Part shown: positions 19,201 through 26,964 of the stretch, one piece after another
Layout of the letters: each line of letters starts with the position of its first letter
How positions within the stretch are numbered: the stretch's first letter is position 1
DNA from: Planctomycetaceae bacterium
GTDB taxonomy: Bacteria > Planctomycetota > Planctomycetia > Planctomycetales > Planctomycetaceae
Assembly: GCA_041398785.1 (NCBI GenBank)
Contig: JAWKUA010000002.1
Location: 437,951 to 501,950, forward strand
DNA length: 64,000 bases
Direction of reading: 5' to 3'
The notes under the pieces: generated by a model
Databases searched by the model: none
The model's input: only the letters and a program-made list of their open reading frames with translations
Told to the model about the DNA's origin: nothing
Position numbers and translations under genes: made by a program

Positions 19201-19329
19201 CGCCGACTCAATGTTGAAGCGGCCGGGCTCCGGCGACGTCGGATCATCGGCACCGAACGCAGCAACGGTCGACGCCAGACACAGACCGGCGAAGAACAGC
19301 AGAAATAACGTCGCCCGCGCAGCCGTCAT
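13261..19329 (-). CDS. Giant exported membrane-anchored protein (about 2022 aa), function unknown
   Basis: The ATG at 19329 begins a clear signal peptide (TLFLLFFAGLCLASTVAAFG); the frame is open to 19389. The N-terminal ~850 residues are dominated by predicted beta strands, with no recognised enzyme motif. Near residues 860-965 there is a block of hydrophobic helices (TVVAACLILWLQLL, LLLLLIAVIAV, AIAVWFSLAALASVLHAVV). This ends in a segment resembling a second signal peptide (SAIFLCCICAASAVGDE). A second beta-rich half of about 1000 residues follows, and a C-terminal membrane helix (GITLLSLAALAVTVFLGRR) with a short cytoplasmic tail. The layout looks like two signal-peptide-beta-TM proteins fused in one chain. 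The gene lies 131 bases downstream of another giant exported gene with the same plan. The product is probably a surface or periplasmic structural protein. Confidence 0.8.
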   Translation of the reverse strand: MTAARATLFLLFFAGLCLASTVAAFGADDPTSPEPGRFNIESASLEELSAAVSSGAYVPLSRQSFAELVKRLQDPTHHPAVPRSPPIEVAEYSARLDGKVLTEGRLRFEFRETQPSAGSAFALGRTNLQRMNLQSAGDRVSLAARPTGELAVLAYPESGVLEGSWELQGRAEQTETRFDLQLPNALLSSFQLRTAPGVRVTSPNALITRPAETAAEWHWLLYPKNHDELTLICSPPAATRAAQRGTALSLRSEFTCSGETVSSVWTVRAAEQLQKGEYQFEVSPPCRVVEAVLDDGTSLNLKQVSEVPAVVAVPIVQPTRSSTVTLHGRSEMRTGEPTELPMLVPLTFRDPLNGTPVSVDVVQSTAQLSVPSFLTVRDLKLSGAQQQDVSFSSDGSQVLQLFQYETRAQAAVTLDHARPLLQHDVLFQFAADQDRSSVRAFARVRALTGSAAELSWKLPVNWQPTDVREIRSNLPLFFEAVQSADASGTTELLIHLRSPVTPDADARIVVQLQSTTISAVAPVSIPRLTNTDYRRGRIVYTASGTTMLSRFPASQFRPVPSKSELFEELSWLPDGVMSETSAYLQQWSATAGTVPAEDGNSAPSDVISGGESIIAVPPGETTGSVATANSAGAAAVPLRDAGTESASIDRRSPQVSGSVLSIVEEVSGIVRLENLAILEVTTVPGNGRFEFQMTDMADLSAAVNGRPALVKRDSDWHYLLVPEQDGTVEVQLHWVTERRQSLLAGMVIDSTPLALRDLPEGFIRRRILVPADSTVHRGSSHVADHSVLQTVSAGRRNSESLLKRNLPTELDSVPAFCPGFQSRWMLQAEQNATLCTLIPAGPGAGSATLTFFGPRLRGQATALGTVVAACLILWLQLLSRAGRRRLLLLLIAVIAVRSLLPPLPQIFLDAIAVWFSLAALASVLHAVVSRLGAPNIPLLKEVAGTAAVRSAIFLCCICAASAVGDETPAPAVPGGFQSASTDILVPEFADENFPILYVPRKLLRDHGDLAGSAAADSVCVSQQSVSVMVDDTGAALARIHAAVVRPRSLRSANLPIPLDTATLTESLVDGVRAFPRLNSAGQASLPISTDTSLIPRPLDGTRNPDDEIASRGPRGESGWVSHDVEYEIRVRLHQSESVVRFSLPLAPSPETRIAISDTAHAFNSATLRSHEVHSAERTTETELRFPVVSGATSVNLTLHRNQPQDAATDVLDSAELTCVAEVTPHQTRVNGNYLIGTSRTLPETIRVGLPSGFLVTGVRDQDGVSLPWSSAGDQILIRNEDSERTQLAFSIALTSAQQSPALNHAVDVNQLADVCGQRCGKAVLAVRTVSPFVLRRVTSDGFSLNDFPVSEAARVSAGLRVSDRTFDVSSAPGSIQVELAEQTVTREARLTQQATVTANGIAWNCRCEIEVTGAPIFRQNVRLEGNLQLNSVMATAADTRRLQSYSLSGGILSITFREATRGTVRITVSGTIPVNGTEPVTLPVIDLPDAEILEYSLLLNAEPSTRAYISDLAGAVPDSPILIEDTPLTVAPIRMTVIQEDKPLSLRMELVEHPTAEIFVIQAGIGTTSPPVAHVVMRLTDLRDYEPTLIRLPAPGLPAREPVLVQQGVAQTVSISDGVLAVRTAFTGSSLSDEADAAMLVIPNVPLQRDATGLVSCRLPTFESDVNIVLREALDFAEPSAGISENETDTTALMRITAAMRAAGLSIPETHPAHVPVTFDSFRRDAQFRPVAAAAQSNSSQPTDSALYAIAATQIDLTDASAISGRTEMLAFSGPETSAIEISVPEPLLVEQVFVDGRALPLVGNTLRIPVPAQQSVAKVDVYWMTGGARESLLWHSTDLPRLRMKNAVQQDFVRFESDSDTRVERDPAAGLLSSGDMSTALRERISEGLSFVESGAKSGAADTTSLPLQLPPLEFAGFNISHLESSDRSSASEQTLQAEPVGSTENTSGWQVATSGRVRFHVRRVLRPLEGITLLSLAALAVTVFLGRRTKDQLPTASAEASTVISRDSANGDSQIAANAV

Positions 19330-19460
19330 CGTGCCGAAGCGCAGTGGCGGGCCGAATCGGTCAACCACGCCGGAAGCGCTCGGCACCAAATGCCTGCTAC
19401 GTTGTGTCAGGAAGTCAGAAATTGCAAATGCACCTCAAATAAACGCGAACCCTGCTGACG

Positions 19461-22400
19461 TCACAGCGAATTGCCGGTGGCAGTGGCACCCGTCGCAGTC
19501 GGAAACTGCTTCGGTCGCACGACTCCGGCGGAGGATCCCGACTGCTGACTTCCGCGTTCGATCACAAAGATCGTGCTTTGATCCGGTCGTCGCGCCGTGA
19601 ACGCAGATGGCTGTGATCCCGCTGCAAAGTAGCGCTGAATCGCGGCCGCGAATGCTCCCAGCAGAATTCCTGCCAAACACAACCAGTAGACGGACGAGTA
19701 TTCAGCGGGAATGAGCACATACGTGACAACCAGCACAGCGACGGACACAACGACCAGGGTTGTTGCCGGTATCTGCTGCAGGCGCAGGAATATCGCAAAC
19801 GCACTGATTGCCAGGACGCACAGGACAAGCAACACGGCCCGGGTTGACACTCGCAGGAACTCACCGTCGCGCCGATCGGTCACTCCGACCAGCAGGAGAG
19901 ACCCGCCGGAGCCGTTCAGCTCTTCAGCCAGTTCCATTCGGACGGCGTCGCGAACTGAAGCATCGTGCGCTGCCAGCACAGGGGTCAGTGAATCCTCGTT
20001 CGTCACGGCAAGGCTTAGCGGCAGTCCGGAAGACCCCGGAACTTGCATCCACCCGAAGTCGTTGCGACGCGGAATCAGACTCTCATCGGTACCGGGACGA
20101 ATCAGCCAGATGCGGCCGAATACATCACTTGCCGAGGAGACCATTGGCAGCAAAGGCCGCACTTCTGCAATCAAGCCGTGACCGTCTTCCAGTTTCTGCC
20201 GCACACGAAGTCCGACTAAAGTGGCTTCCGATTTCGCCGCCAGGGTGTCGCGGTGAGGAATATGAACCCGCCAGAGCCCGCCTTCGCCGGTGATGTTCGC
20301 CGACACTGCCGTCGTCGCGGTTCTCGCCGACTCGCGCGGACCTGGTTCCCGGGTGTCGCCGTTTCCCGAGATGGCGACGGCTTCCACCGGATCACCATTC
20401 ACGGTCGCGCGGACAACTTCACACCCCGCCGGCACGTTGAAAATGACGGTTGTCGGATAGGAGCCATACACCGCCCGAGTCACAGTCGTGGCGTAGTCGC
20501 CGTTGATCGATGTACGGATCACGGTGAATTGAGGCACGGAACGCCCCGCATCCGCCAGCGAACTGAGCAGAGTCACAGGTACGTCCGCGACGGCTGAGTG
20601 ACTGCGCCACGCGGCCGCAAACCGAGGCGAATAGACCGGAATCCAATTGGGCACAGAGTTCATCTGAAAGACGTTCAGCAGGTCCGTTCCCACGGTGATC
20701 TCCTGCACCGGCAACGTCGACAGCACCAGTGGAATGTCGACGGATTGCGGCTGCGGACCGGATTCCGACATCTCAGGAGTCCAGTTGTAATCCACGTCAA
20801 TCAGCAGCTCTCCCCGCTTTTGCACGGGTAGCTGGAAGACACTTTCGCGAGTGGACGTTCCGGTCGCGGCAAGTGTGCCCGGTTGTCCGTGAAGGCGGAC
20901 CGTTGGAATAACACGGTCCGGAACCACCAGACGAATTTCGTCCAGGTCGCGGTGATGAACCTGAAACAGAAGTTCTTCATGCACGTGAATTCCGCCGACA
21001 CCGATTCCCTGCCGCAATTCGACGACCGCCGACGCGCGGACTTCCGGCTGCTGTGACGTCAGCCGGGCCCGAACTCGCGATCCCGATTCCTCGACCAGTC
21101 GTGCCGTGACAGGCTGAACATTGGCGCGGACATCGCCGGGTTGCCGACTGACCGGCACGGAAGAAAACTCCGAGATCCCGTCCGGCTTCGTCAGACGAAT
21201 GGACCAGGAGTCGGATTCCACAAGAGTCACAATTGTTGCGTGGCCCGTCGATGCCACCACGTCGGGCAGAAAGAACTCGCCGGTCCGGCCTTCAGTCACT
21301 GTCGGGCGAGGAACCGTCTGAGAGCTCGTGTTCACGTCTGCTTCGCCCTGCGGCAGAAATGTCGACAGACTGCGAAATGCCCGAAGTTCGACCAGGAACT
21401 GTCCTGTCTGGCGATCGGGGAAGACGAGCTGAATCAGATCCGGCGTGTCATTCGTGAGTTTGACGGGCAGCGGAGTTGTACCATCGTCGGTTGTCAGCAC
21501 CGGACTTCCCGGCCAGATCTGCCAGCCATCAGCGGTGAAGTCCTTCCAGTTCACGGTGATTTCGTTCAGCGATCCGTGGATCACGTTGACGGGGTACCGT
21601 GCCGTCAGCAGCACGTTGTTGTTGTTTTCTTCGGTCGAGATTTCGATTTGCGGTTCGACGGCGAAGAATGCTTCAATCTCGCTGACTCGCAGGTCGATTC
21701 GCGATTCCGACGACAGCAGCTGGTAGGCCGTCGCAGCCGTCTTGGTGTCGGTCAGGCCTTCAACACGTTTGCGACGGGCTTCGTTCAGAGTCGCCGCATC
21801 CGGTTCGACGAGCACGCCCTGCGGAATCAGAATATCGACGTTGCCGGATTCGTTGCGGACTCGATCAATGTCCGGAAGTGACAGGGACACAACCTGCGGG
21901 AAATCGGTCTTCGAAAGTTCCAGATCGTATTTCAGCGACACGGTGCCTCGCACCGGCTCCGAGAACCGGACCACAACGTCAAGAGGCTCGCTGTCATCTG
22001 CGTCAGCCGGCCGAACGGATGTGAACGAGCGAACGATGGACGATCCTTCGATGCCGTCGCCGATAATCGAGACGGGTGTGAACAGCGGAGGAAGACGGAC
22101 GGTCAGGCTGTCGACGCTTCCCCCGGAAACCTCAATCTTCTGAAGACAGGACAACGACGCCGGCACGGTCCGCAGGTCCAGCGTCATCTGAGCAGGTGTG
22201 GATGCCTGTACCAGCAACTGTTCGGTGGAGTCCGCCGGCTGAGGTTTCCACGTCAATTCCGTCTCACCGGCCATACCCCATAACTCGATGCTTGTGCGCG
22301 AGGCCTGCGTATCACGGGTGACTCGCGGCGGAAGAGTTCCCCCGCCGGTCACTTCGTCGACAAGCTCGCTGATCTGCATCACCAGATGCGATTGAGCGGC

Positions 22401-23081
22401 CTTCGGACACGTAAACCGGATGCGAGGCCGGCCGGTCGGTGTATTTCGAACCTGACCGATCAGCTCGACAGACAGCTCATGAATCCCCCTGCCGAAAAGC
22501 CACCATTCCTTTCGATTTGAAACGTCCGCGTTGAAAAAGGCAGCCTGTCCCGGCAGGTCCTGCGTCTGCGGCAGACCCGCAACCTGCATGTCTCCGAAAC
22601 CGACAGGAACGCGAACCCATTCGTTTTCCGCGATCACGGTGACGGACAGTTTCACGTTCAGCCGAAACAGGTCGCGTTCGACACGCCCCGAAAGATTGAC
22701 TTCGGAAATCGTGAACAGCGGCACCTGGTTCTGCAGCTGTACTCGCTGCAGCAAATCCTGAAGAGCCCCGGCGTCGAATCCCAGGCGATCCAGCGGGATG
22801 AGTTCGCCGGATTCGGTCCGCAGCATCAGAGCCGGCTTGTTGACCGCAGCTGATTTGTTCGCAGCACCAGCATCGACAGCTGCACCAGTCACAGCGGAGT
22901 CACCGGTCGCGGTGGTCTCAGAACCTCTGGTGTCGACCGCTCCGGGGACCGAAGCTTCGTCGCCGGCATCCTGAGCAACGGCTGCAGCAATCGTCGGAAG
23001 GAAAACCGTCAGCACCAATGCCGCGCTGGACAGCAGTCGGAGAATCCCGGCGGAACGGCAGTTTCGATTGCTGACAGACAT
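19461..23081 (-). CDS. Large exported membrane-anchored protein (about 1206 aa), function unknown
   Basis: The start is placed at ATG 23081, which begins a signal peptide (GILRLLSSAALVLTVFLPTIAAAVAQ); a GTG at 23174 only adds an uncharged leader. A low-complexity Ala/Asp/Thr stretch follows. About 950 residues are rich in alternating hydrophobic patterns typical of beta domains, with phrases such as PLFTISEVNLSGRVERDLFRL and ITVNWKDFTADGWQIW. Near the C-terminus three or four membrane helices occur (AVLLVLCVLAISAFAIFL, LVVVSVAVLVVTYVLI, YWLCLAGILLGAFAAAI), then a ~60-residue cytoplasmic tail rich in Ser, Gly and Thr. No catalytic motif was recognised. It is the first gene of a likely two-gene unit with the 2022-aa protein; the shared plan suggests they are paralogues or form one complex. 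Confidence 0.8.
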   Translation of the reverse strand: MSVSNRNCRSAGILRLLSSAALVLTVFLPTIAAAVAQDAGDEASVPGAVDTRGSETTATGDSAVTGAAVDAGAANKSAAVNKPALMLRTESGELIPLDRLGFDAGALQDLLQRVQLQNQVPLFTISEVNLSGRVERDLFRLNVKLSVTVIAENEWVRVPVGFGDMQVAGLPQTQDLPGQAAFFNADVSNRKEWWLFGRGIHELSVELIGQVRNTPTGRPRIRFTCPKAAQSHLVMQISELVDEVTGGGTLPPRVTRDTQASRTSIELWGMAGETELTWKPQPADSTEQLLVQASTPAQMTLDLRTVPASLSCLQKIEVSGGSVDSLTVRLPPLFTPVSIIGDGIEGSSIVRSFTSVRPADADDSEPLDVVVRFSEPVRGTVSLKYDLELSKTDFPQVVSLSLPDIDRVRNESGNVDILIPQGVLVEPDAATLNEARRKRVEGLTDTKTAATAYQLLSSESRIDLRVSEIEAFFAVEPQIEISTEENNNNVLLTARYPVNVIHGSLNEITVNWKDFTADGWQIWPGSPVLTTDDGTTPLPVKLTNDTPDLIQLVFPDRQTGQFLVELRAFRSLSTFLPQGEADVNTSSQTVPRPTVTEGRTGEFFLPDVVASTGHATIVTLVESDSWSIRLTKPDGISEFSSVPVSRQPGDVRANVQPVTARLVEESGSRVRARLTSQQPEVRASAVVELRQGIGVGGIHVHEELLFQVHHRDLDEIRLVVPDRVIPTVRLHGQPGTLAATGTSTRESVFQLPVQKRGELLIDVDYNWTPEMSESGPQPQSVDIPLVLSTLPVQEITVGTDLLNVFQMNSVPNWIPVYSPRFAAAWRSHSAVADVPVTLLSSLADAGRSVPQFTVIRTSINGDYATTVTRAVYGSYPTTVIFNVPAGCEVVRATVNGDPVEAVAISGNGDTREPGPRESARTATTAVSANITGEGGLWRVHIPHRDTLAAKSEATLVGLRVRQKLEDGHGLIAEVRPLLPMVSSASDVFGRIWLIRPGTDESLIPRRNDFGWMQVPGSSGLPLSLAVTNEDSLTPVLAAHDASVRDAVRMELAEELNGSGGSLLLVGVTDRRDGEFLRVSTRAVLLVLCVLAISAFAIFLRLQQIPATTLVVVSVAVLVVTYVLIPAEYSSVYWLCLAGILLGAFAAAIQRYFAAGSQPSAFTARRPDQSTIFVIERGSQQSGSSAGVVRPKQFPTATGATATGNSL

Positions 23082-23292
23082 GGCCGTTTTCGCAGACAGG
23101 TGACACCGCAAGCGGGTCACAATGAGGCATTCCGACTCGCGGGATGATAAAGAGCGAAAAGCATCGGCTTTCACCGTGGCCAGTGAAGCACCTGGTGGAC
23201 GCGGACGGTTGCGGGTGCGTTTCGATTGCGGATCCCGAAAATCTTACGACGCCGACGCCGGTGAGTGAAGCGGCGAGTTGTGTGGAGGATCT

Positions 23293-24105
23293 TCAATTCA
23301 GGATAGCGGCAACATCTTTCTGGATTGTCACACTGCATGCGGCCAGCAGGCTGGGAACGAAGATATCGAAGGGACCGCCCGAAAGGCTTGTGACGGTTCC
23401 ACCGGCTTCCGTCACCAGCAGAACACCGGCCGCGACGTCCCACGGCTTCAGACTTGTCGACCAGAAAACATCCACGCGACCGCAGGCGACACTGGCAAGG
23501 TTGAGCGCGGCGGAGCCCGTTCGCTGTACGGTCTGCAAATGATTCATGGCCTTCAGAAAACGCCGGACGGCGGGATCAGTGTCCGTCGCGCCCACCGGCA
23601 GGCTGGCCATGCCCATGGTTCTTTGCAGCTCCGTTTCGCCGGTGGTCTGAATGGCGGTTCCGTTCAGCCAGGCGCCGTGACTGGCAATGGCGGTGAACGT
23701 TTCGCTGCGATTCGGATCATGAATCACACCGACCAGCGGCACGGACCCCCGGCAAAGGCCGATGGAAACCGCGTAGTAGGGAAACCCGTGAACGTAATTG
23801 GAGGTTCCGTCCAGCGGATCGATGATCCACTGCAGATCGGACGTGCCCGGATCGGATTGCAGCCCTTCTTCGCCCAGAAAGCCGTGGTCGGGAAACTCCG
23901 CCGCAATCAGGTCATGGATCACTTTCTGAGATGCCTCATCGGCTTCCGTCACAAGATCCGCGCGACCCTTTTCCCGCACGGAAAACCTTCCCGCCCAGTC
24001 CAGCAGGACTTTGCCACCGGCGATCGCCGCCGTTTCCGCAAGCTCAAGAAACCGCTGAAGTTCGCGGCGATCAGGAACTGACATGTGCTGACTGCCACTG
24101 TTCAT
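23293..24105 (-). CDS. Inositol monophosphatase family protein
   Basis: A 270-residue member of the Mg-dependent, Li-sensitive phosphatase family that hydrolyses inositol phosphate, histidinol phosphate or PAP-type substrates. Visible metal-binding motifs are GEEG (residues ~78-81), WIIDPLDGTSNYVHGFP (~93-109) and the C-terminal KPWDVAAGVLLVTEAGG (~219-235). ATG 24105 is used; ATG 24084 (MSVPDRREL) is an equally possible start. The gene is transcribed away from the pilus locus and about 210 bases upstream of the giant exported genes on the same strand. Substrate specificity cannot be assigned; HisN-like and SuhB-like functions are both possible. Confidence 0.88.
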   Translation of the reverse strand: MNSGSQHMSVPDRRELQRFLELAETAAIAGGKVLLDWAGRFSVREKGRADLVTEADEASQKVIHDLIAAEFPDHGFLGEEGLQSDPGTSDLQWIIDPLDGTSNYVHGFPYYAVSIGLCRGSVPLVGVIHDPNRSETFTAIASHGAWLNGTAIQTTGETELQRTMGMASLPVGATDTDPAVRRFLKAMNHLQTVQRTGSAALNLASVACGRVDVFWSTSLKPWDVAAGVLLVTEAGGTVTSLSGGPFDIFVPSLLAACSVTIQKDVAAILN

Positions 24106-24411
24106 CTGAAAAAATGCTTCCCGCGAAGAAAGTTCACGCGCCGCGGCGACGAAGCCGAAATCTGTGACGGTGCCGTCGGCTCACTCGAAACCGGATCTCG
24201 GCTGCCCGGCACAGATCGGCTGCAAGAAAATCTGTCGCACCGGTCCGGCGTCCGATTTTGACTGCTGAACGGATTCTTTCGACTGAGGACAGAAACACAA
24301 CCGCGCCAATCAGCGATGGTGCGGAAATTCCATCGGCGGGACGTCGCGGGATTCAATACTTGAGTCGCAGTTCCGACAAGCCGGCTTCCCCGATGCTTTA
24401 TCAGTGACACC
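24106..24411. other. Divergent promoter region between phosphatase and pilus locus
   Basis: 306 bases with no supportable gene on either strand. It should contain the promoters of the leftward phosphatase gene and of the rightward prepilin peptidase gene. No convincing -35/-10 pair with correct spacing was found, and no Flp pilin ORF is present. Confidence 0.4.
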
Positions 24412-24987
24412 ATGTTGACCGATCCAAATCTCCACAAATCCGTCTTTCTGTTCGCCGTCGTACTGTTCACCGCCATCACGGCCTGGACCGACACGCGCTG
24501 GCGGCGAATTCCGAACAAGATCACTCTTCCGATGTGGATCGCCGGCTGGCTCTATCAGGGCCTGTTCTTCAAGCTGGCGGGGCTGCTGGACGGGTTGTAC
24601 GGCTTTGGAATCGGATTCGGGTTGTTCTTCGTGCTGTGGATGGTTGGTTCCGCAGGCGGCGGCGACGTGAAACTGATGGGAGCACTCAGCGTCTGGCTCG
24701 GTCCCGGACTGACTCTGAAGGTTCTGCTGTGCAGCCTGATATTCGTTGTGCTGGGAACATTCGTTGTGGTCGTCAGCAGCGTCTTCAGTAACGGCTGGAA
24801 GCGAACTCGCAGCCGCTTTTCCGCGGCAGCGGCGGACAGCAAGGCAGTCAGCAAGCGCGCGGAGACAATCGCTCAGCGCCAGAAGCGCCGCGTCATGGCG
24901 TTTGCGGTACCCGTCGCGCTGGCGACGTGGAGCGTGTTACTGATATTCCAGAACGAGTGGTTGCACCGCGGCCTGCTGAATTCCTAG
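24412..24987 (+). CDS. cpaA: Prepilin peptidase, A24 family (CpaA/TadV type)
   Basis: Membrane aspartic peptidase that cleaves the leader of type IVb (Flp) prepilins. The two catalytic aspartates lie in the expected positions: AWTDTRWRRIPNKIT near residue 25 and GSAGGGDVKLMGALSVWLG near residue 85 (GGGD, equivalent to the GxGD motif). The protein has 191 residues and several hydrophobic helices. It lacks the N-methyltransferase domain of PilD-type enzymes, as expected for CpaA/TadV. A charged stretch (KRTRSRFSAAAADSKAVSKRAE) before the last helix is longer than usual. It is the first gene of the rightward Tad cluster. Confidence 0.85.
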   Translation: MLTDPNLHKSVFLFAVVLFTAITAWTDTRWRRIPNKITLPMWIAGWLYQGLFFKLAGLLDGLYGFGIGFGLFFVLWMVGSAGGGDVKLMGALSVWLGPGLTLKVLLCSLIFVVLGTFVVVVSSVFSNGWKRTRSRFSAAAADSKAVSKRAETIAQRQKRRVMAFAVPVALATWSVLLIFQNEWLHRGLLNS

Positions 24988-25060
24988 ATTCGCGGTGTCG
25001 TATTGTCGAATCCTGAAAACGCAGCAGCACGGCAACTTTGCGGCGTCCCGGGGAATGACG

Positions 25061-25531
25061 ATGAAATTGACGAACGGCCACCAGCGAGCACACATCCGAA
25101 TCGGGCAAAGTGATCGCTCACGACTTGGCGCCATCCTGTCAATGGAACTGGTCCTGGTGCTGCCGATCTTCATGGTGCTGCTGTTCGCTGTGGTGGAATT
25201 TTCGCTGCTGGCATCCGCCAGAAACCGGATGTCCGACGCTGCCCGCTGCGGCGTCCGCGAGCTGTGCATCAATGACGAATCCCCCGACCTGATTCGCCAG
25301 GAACTTACAAAGCGACTGGGCCCGAAGCTCAGCCAGGGCATTGTGATCGATGTCCGGGCAGCAGCCAGAGCCGGTGAGGTGGCCAATGTCCGCGTCACAG
25401 TGCCGATGAAGAACGCGACACCCGATCTGCTGTGGCTGACGGGCTTCTCCGTTCAGAACCGGTTTCTGACTGCCGAAGCACCCATGGTTCGTGAACATGA
25501 CAACCTGCAGACCGGCCTGCAACGGTTGTAG
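25061..25531 (+). CDS. tadE: TadE-like pilus assembly / pseudopilin protein
   Basis: A 156-residue protein with an N-terminal hydrophobic helix (SMELVLVLPIFMVLLFAVVEFSLLASARN). The Glu and the following residues resemble the TadE pseudopilin motif processed by TadV. The helix is followed by RMSDAARCGVRELC, as in TadE proteins. The start at ATG 25061 is preferred because GGGGA (25050-25054) sits 6 bases upstream; ATG 25055 and a GTG at 24995 are in frame. The rest is a small soluble domain. Located 73 bases after the prepilin peptidase gene. Confidence 0.8.
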   Translation: MKLTNGHQRAHIRIGQSDRSRLGAILSMELVLVLPIFMVLLFAVVEFSLLASARNRMSDAARCGVRELCINDESPDLIRQELTKRLGPKLSQGIVIDVRAAARAGEVANVRVTVPMKNATPDLLWLTGFSVQNRFLTAEAPMVREHDNLQTGLQRL

Positions 25532-25555
25532 CAGGCGGTCACAGAATAGTTGAGT

Positions 25556-25586
25556 TGCGTTTCCCGGATGTCGTTAAGGAAACGCA
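25556..25586 (+). repeat. Inverted repeat between tadE and cpaB
   Basis: TGCGTTTCC (25556-25564) pairs perfectly with GGAAACGCA (25578-25586) around a 13-base loop. No T-run follows, so it is not a classical terminator. It may stabilise mRNA or modulate the tadE/cpaB ratio. Confidence 0.5.
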
Positions 25587-25736
25587 GAAGCGCGGTTTTT
25601 GCTGAAGCGCGCTGCAGGGATGAACTTCTGTCTCATGGACGGTCCACTCAGGAATGCGATTCGGACGCTCAAGATGACGTCCGCGTTTTGAAAAGAACGT
25701 CATCGCTGTATTGGATTCAGGTTCAGGAGAACTGTT

Positions 25737-26726
25737 GTGAAGCTCACTCCCTGGCTTTTGACCGTCGCCGCGTTTGTCATCGTTGCCGCACTGGCGGCGG
25801 GTTTCTTCGTGAAGAAGCTGTGGGCCGCTCAGCCGGAACCGGTTGCTGTTGAAACCCGGCAGCAGGTTCCCATGGCGGTGACCGATATTCGGCCCGGCAC
25901 GGTCGTGCAGCGTCAGCATCTGGGACTGGGACCGGCCGCCCGGGAAGAAGTCAATCAGCACCGCGACACGATTCTGTCGATTGATACGCTGGTGGGACGC
26001 ATCGCCCGCGAAGCGATTCCCGCTGCCGTGCCGCTGCGAGCATCCTACTTCTATCCGGCCGGTGAAGGCCCGGAACTGACGGTTTCCAATCCGGACATGC
26101 GTGCTGTGGCCGTCAATGTTCAGGATGAAACCGAAATGGTCAGCGGCCTGATCAAGCCAGGCAACCATGTCGACGTCTTCATGACCGTCGATCGTCAGCC
26201 GACAACCGGCGGTCGAGTCCGGGGCTCCGGCGGAATGCTGCTGAAGCTGTTCGACGGCGTCAAAGTGCTGGCCATCGACGGACGCTACACGCCGTCACAG
26301 AATTCCAATCGCGAACAGAACAACGTCGTGCTGGAACTGACTCAGCGACAGCAGGAAATCATGGTTCTGGCCAAGAGCAAGGGGGAGATCTCCCTGACGT
26401 TCAACCCCAACGGCCCCGGCAATGGCGGCGTCAGCGTTGAATCGTCGCGTCAGAATCGTGTCACGCTGGACGAACTGCTGGGAATTGAAGACACCGACGA
26501 TTCGCCGTTCGTCACTGAACAGTTCCGCGATGGCGGCCGCGCTGACGCCTTTTACGATGAAGATGGCCGCCCCGTTCGCCGCAACGGTGACGTGCAGGGC
26601 GGAGGCACGCAGTTGCAGAACACCGGTTCCTACGGCGGGTGGAGCACGACGTCGAACAATCAGGACGCCGTCAACATGGGTAATGATCGTACAGCAGACT
26701 CCCGGTCCATGGCCCTTGGCATGTGA
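25737..26726 (+). CDS. cpaB: Flp pilus assembly protein CpaB
   Basis: A 329-residue periplasmic protein of the Tad system, thought to help secretin assembly. The GTG start at 25737 follows AGGAGA. One N-terminal membrane helix (LLTVAAFVIVAALAAGFF) is followed by a SAF domain (QVPMAVTDIRPGTVVQRQHLG to REAIPAAVPLRASYF). The RcpC/CpaB core has MRAVAVNVQDETEMVSGLIKPGNHVDVF and NNVVLELTQRQQEIMVLAKSKGEISL. The C-terminal ~80 residues are low complexity (Gly, Asp, Asn, Thr) and probably disordered. In most Tad loci a secretin gene follows cpaB; here a terminator-like hairpin follows instead. Confidence 0.9.
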   Translation: MKLTPWLLTVAAFVIVAALAAGFFVKKLWAAQPEPVAVETRQQVPMAVTDIRPGTVVQRQHLGLGPAAREEVNQHRDTILSIDTLVGRIAREAIPAAVPLRASYFYPAGEGPELTVSNPDMRAVAVNVQDETEMVSGLIKPGNHVDVFMTVDRQPTTGGRVRGSGGMLLKLFDGVKVLAIDGRYTPSQNSNREQNNVVLELTQRQQEIMVLAKSKGEISLTFNPNGPGNGGVSVESSRQNRVTLDELLGIEDTDDSPFVTEQFRDGGRADAFYDEDGRPVRRNGDVQGGGTQLQNTGSYGGWSTTSNNQDAVNMGNDRTADSRSMALGM

Positions 26727-26826
26727 TTTCCGGACGGTCTGAGCCGAATGCTGCCGTCCGATTCCTGAGTGCCTGGAATCGGTGGTGCCTGACCGGCTGC
26801 TGATAAGTCGTGTCGGTAATGCCGAA

Positions 26827-26853
26827 GGCATGGACTTCACCTGAATCCATGCC
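26827..26853 (+). repeat. Inverted repeat downstream of cpaB
   Basis: GGCATGGA (26827-26834) and TCCATGCC (26846-26853) form a perfect 8-bp stem with an 11-base loop, about 100 bases after the cpaB stop. It lies just upstream of the terminator-like hairpin and could be an operator or RNA stem. Confidence 0.45.
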
Positions 26854-26906
26854 GGTCCTGGAAAGTTCCCGACACCTGTTTCCCTGCTCAGTTCAGGAAC
26901 AACGGC

Positions 26907-26945
26907 AAAGCCAGCGGCACATCGCGCCCTGGCTTTTTCGTTTTC
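26907..26945 (+). terminator. Rho-independent terminator after cpaB
   Basis: AAAGCCAG (26907-26914) pairs with CTGGCTTT (26929-26936), with a GC-rich loop that can extend the stem, followed by TTTTTCGTTTT. It separates cpaA-tadE-cpaB from the tadG-like gene and cpaF onward, so the second half of the locus likely has its own promoter or depends on readthrough. Confidence 0.7.
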
Positions 26946-26964
26946 CGCCTTCGGTGTCGCAATC

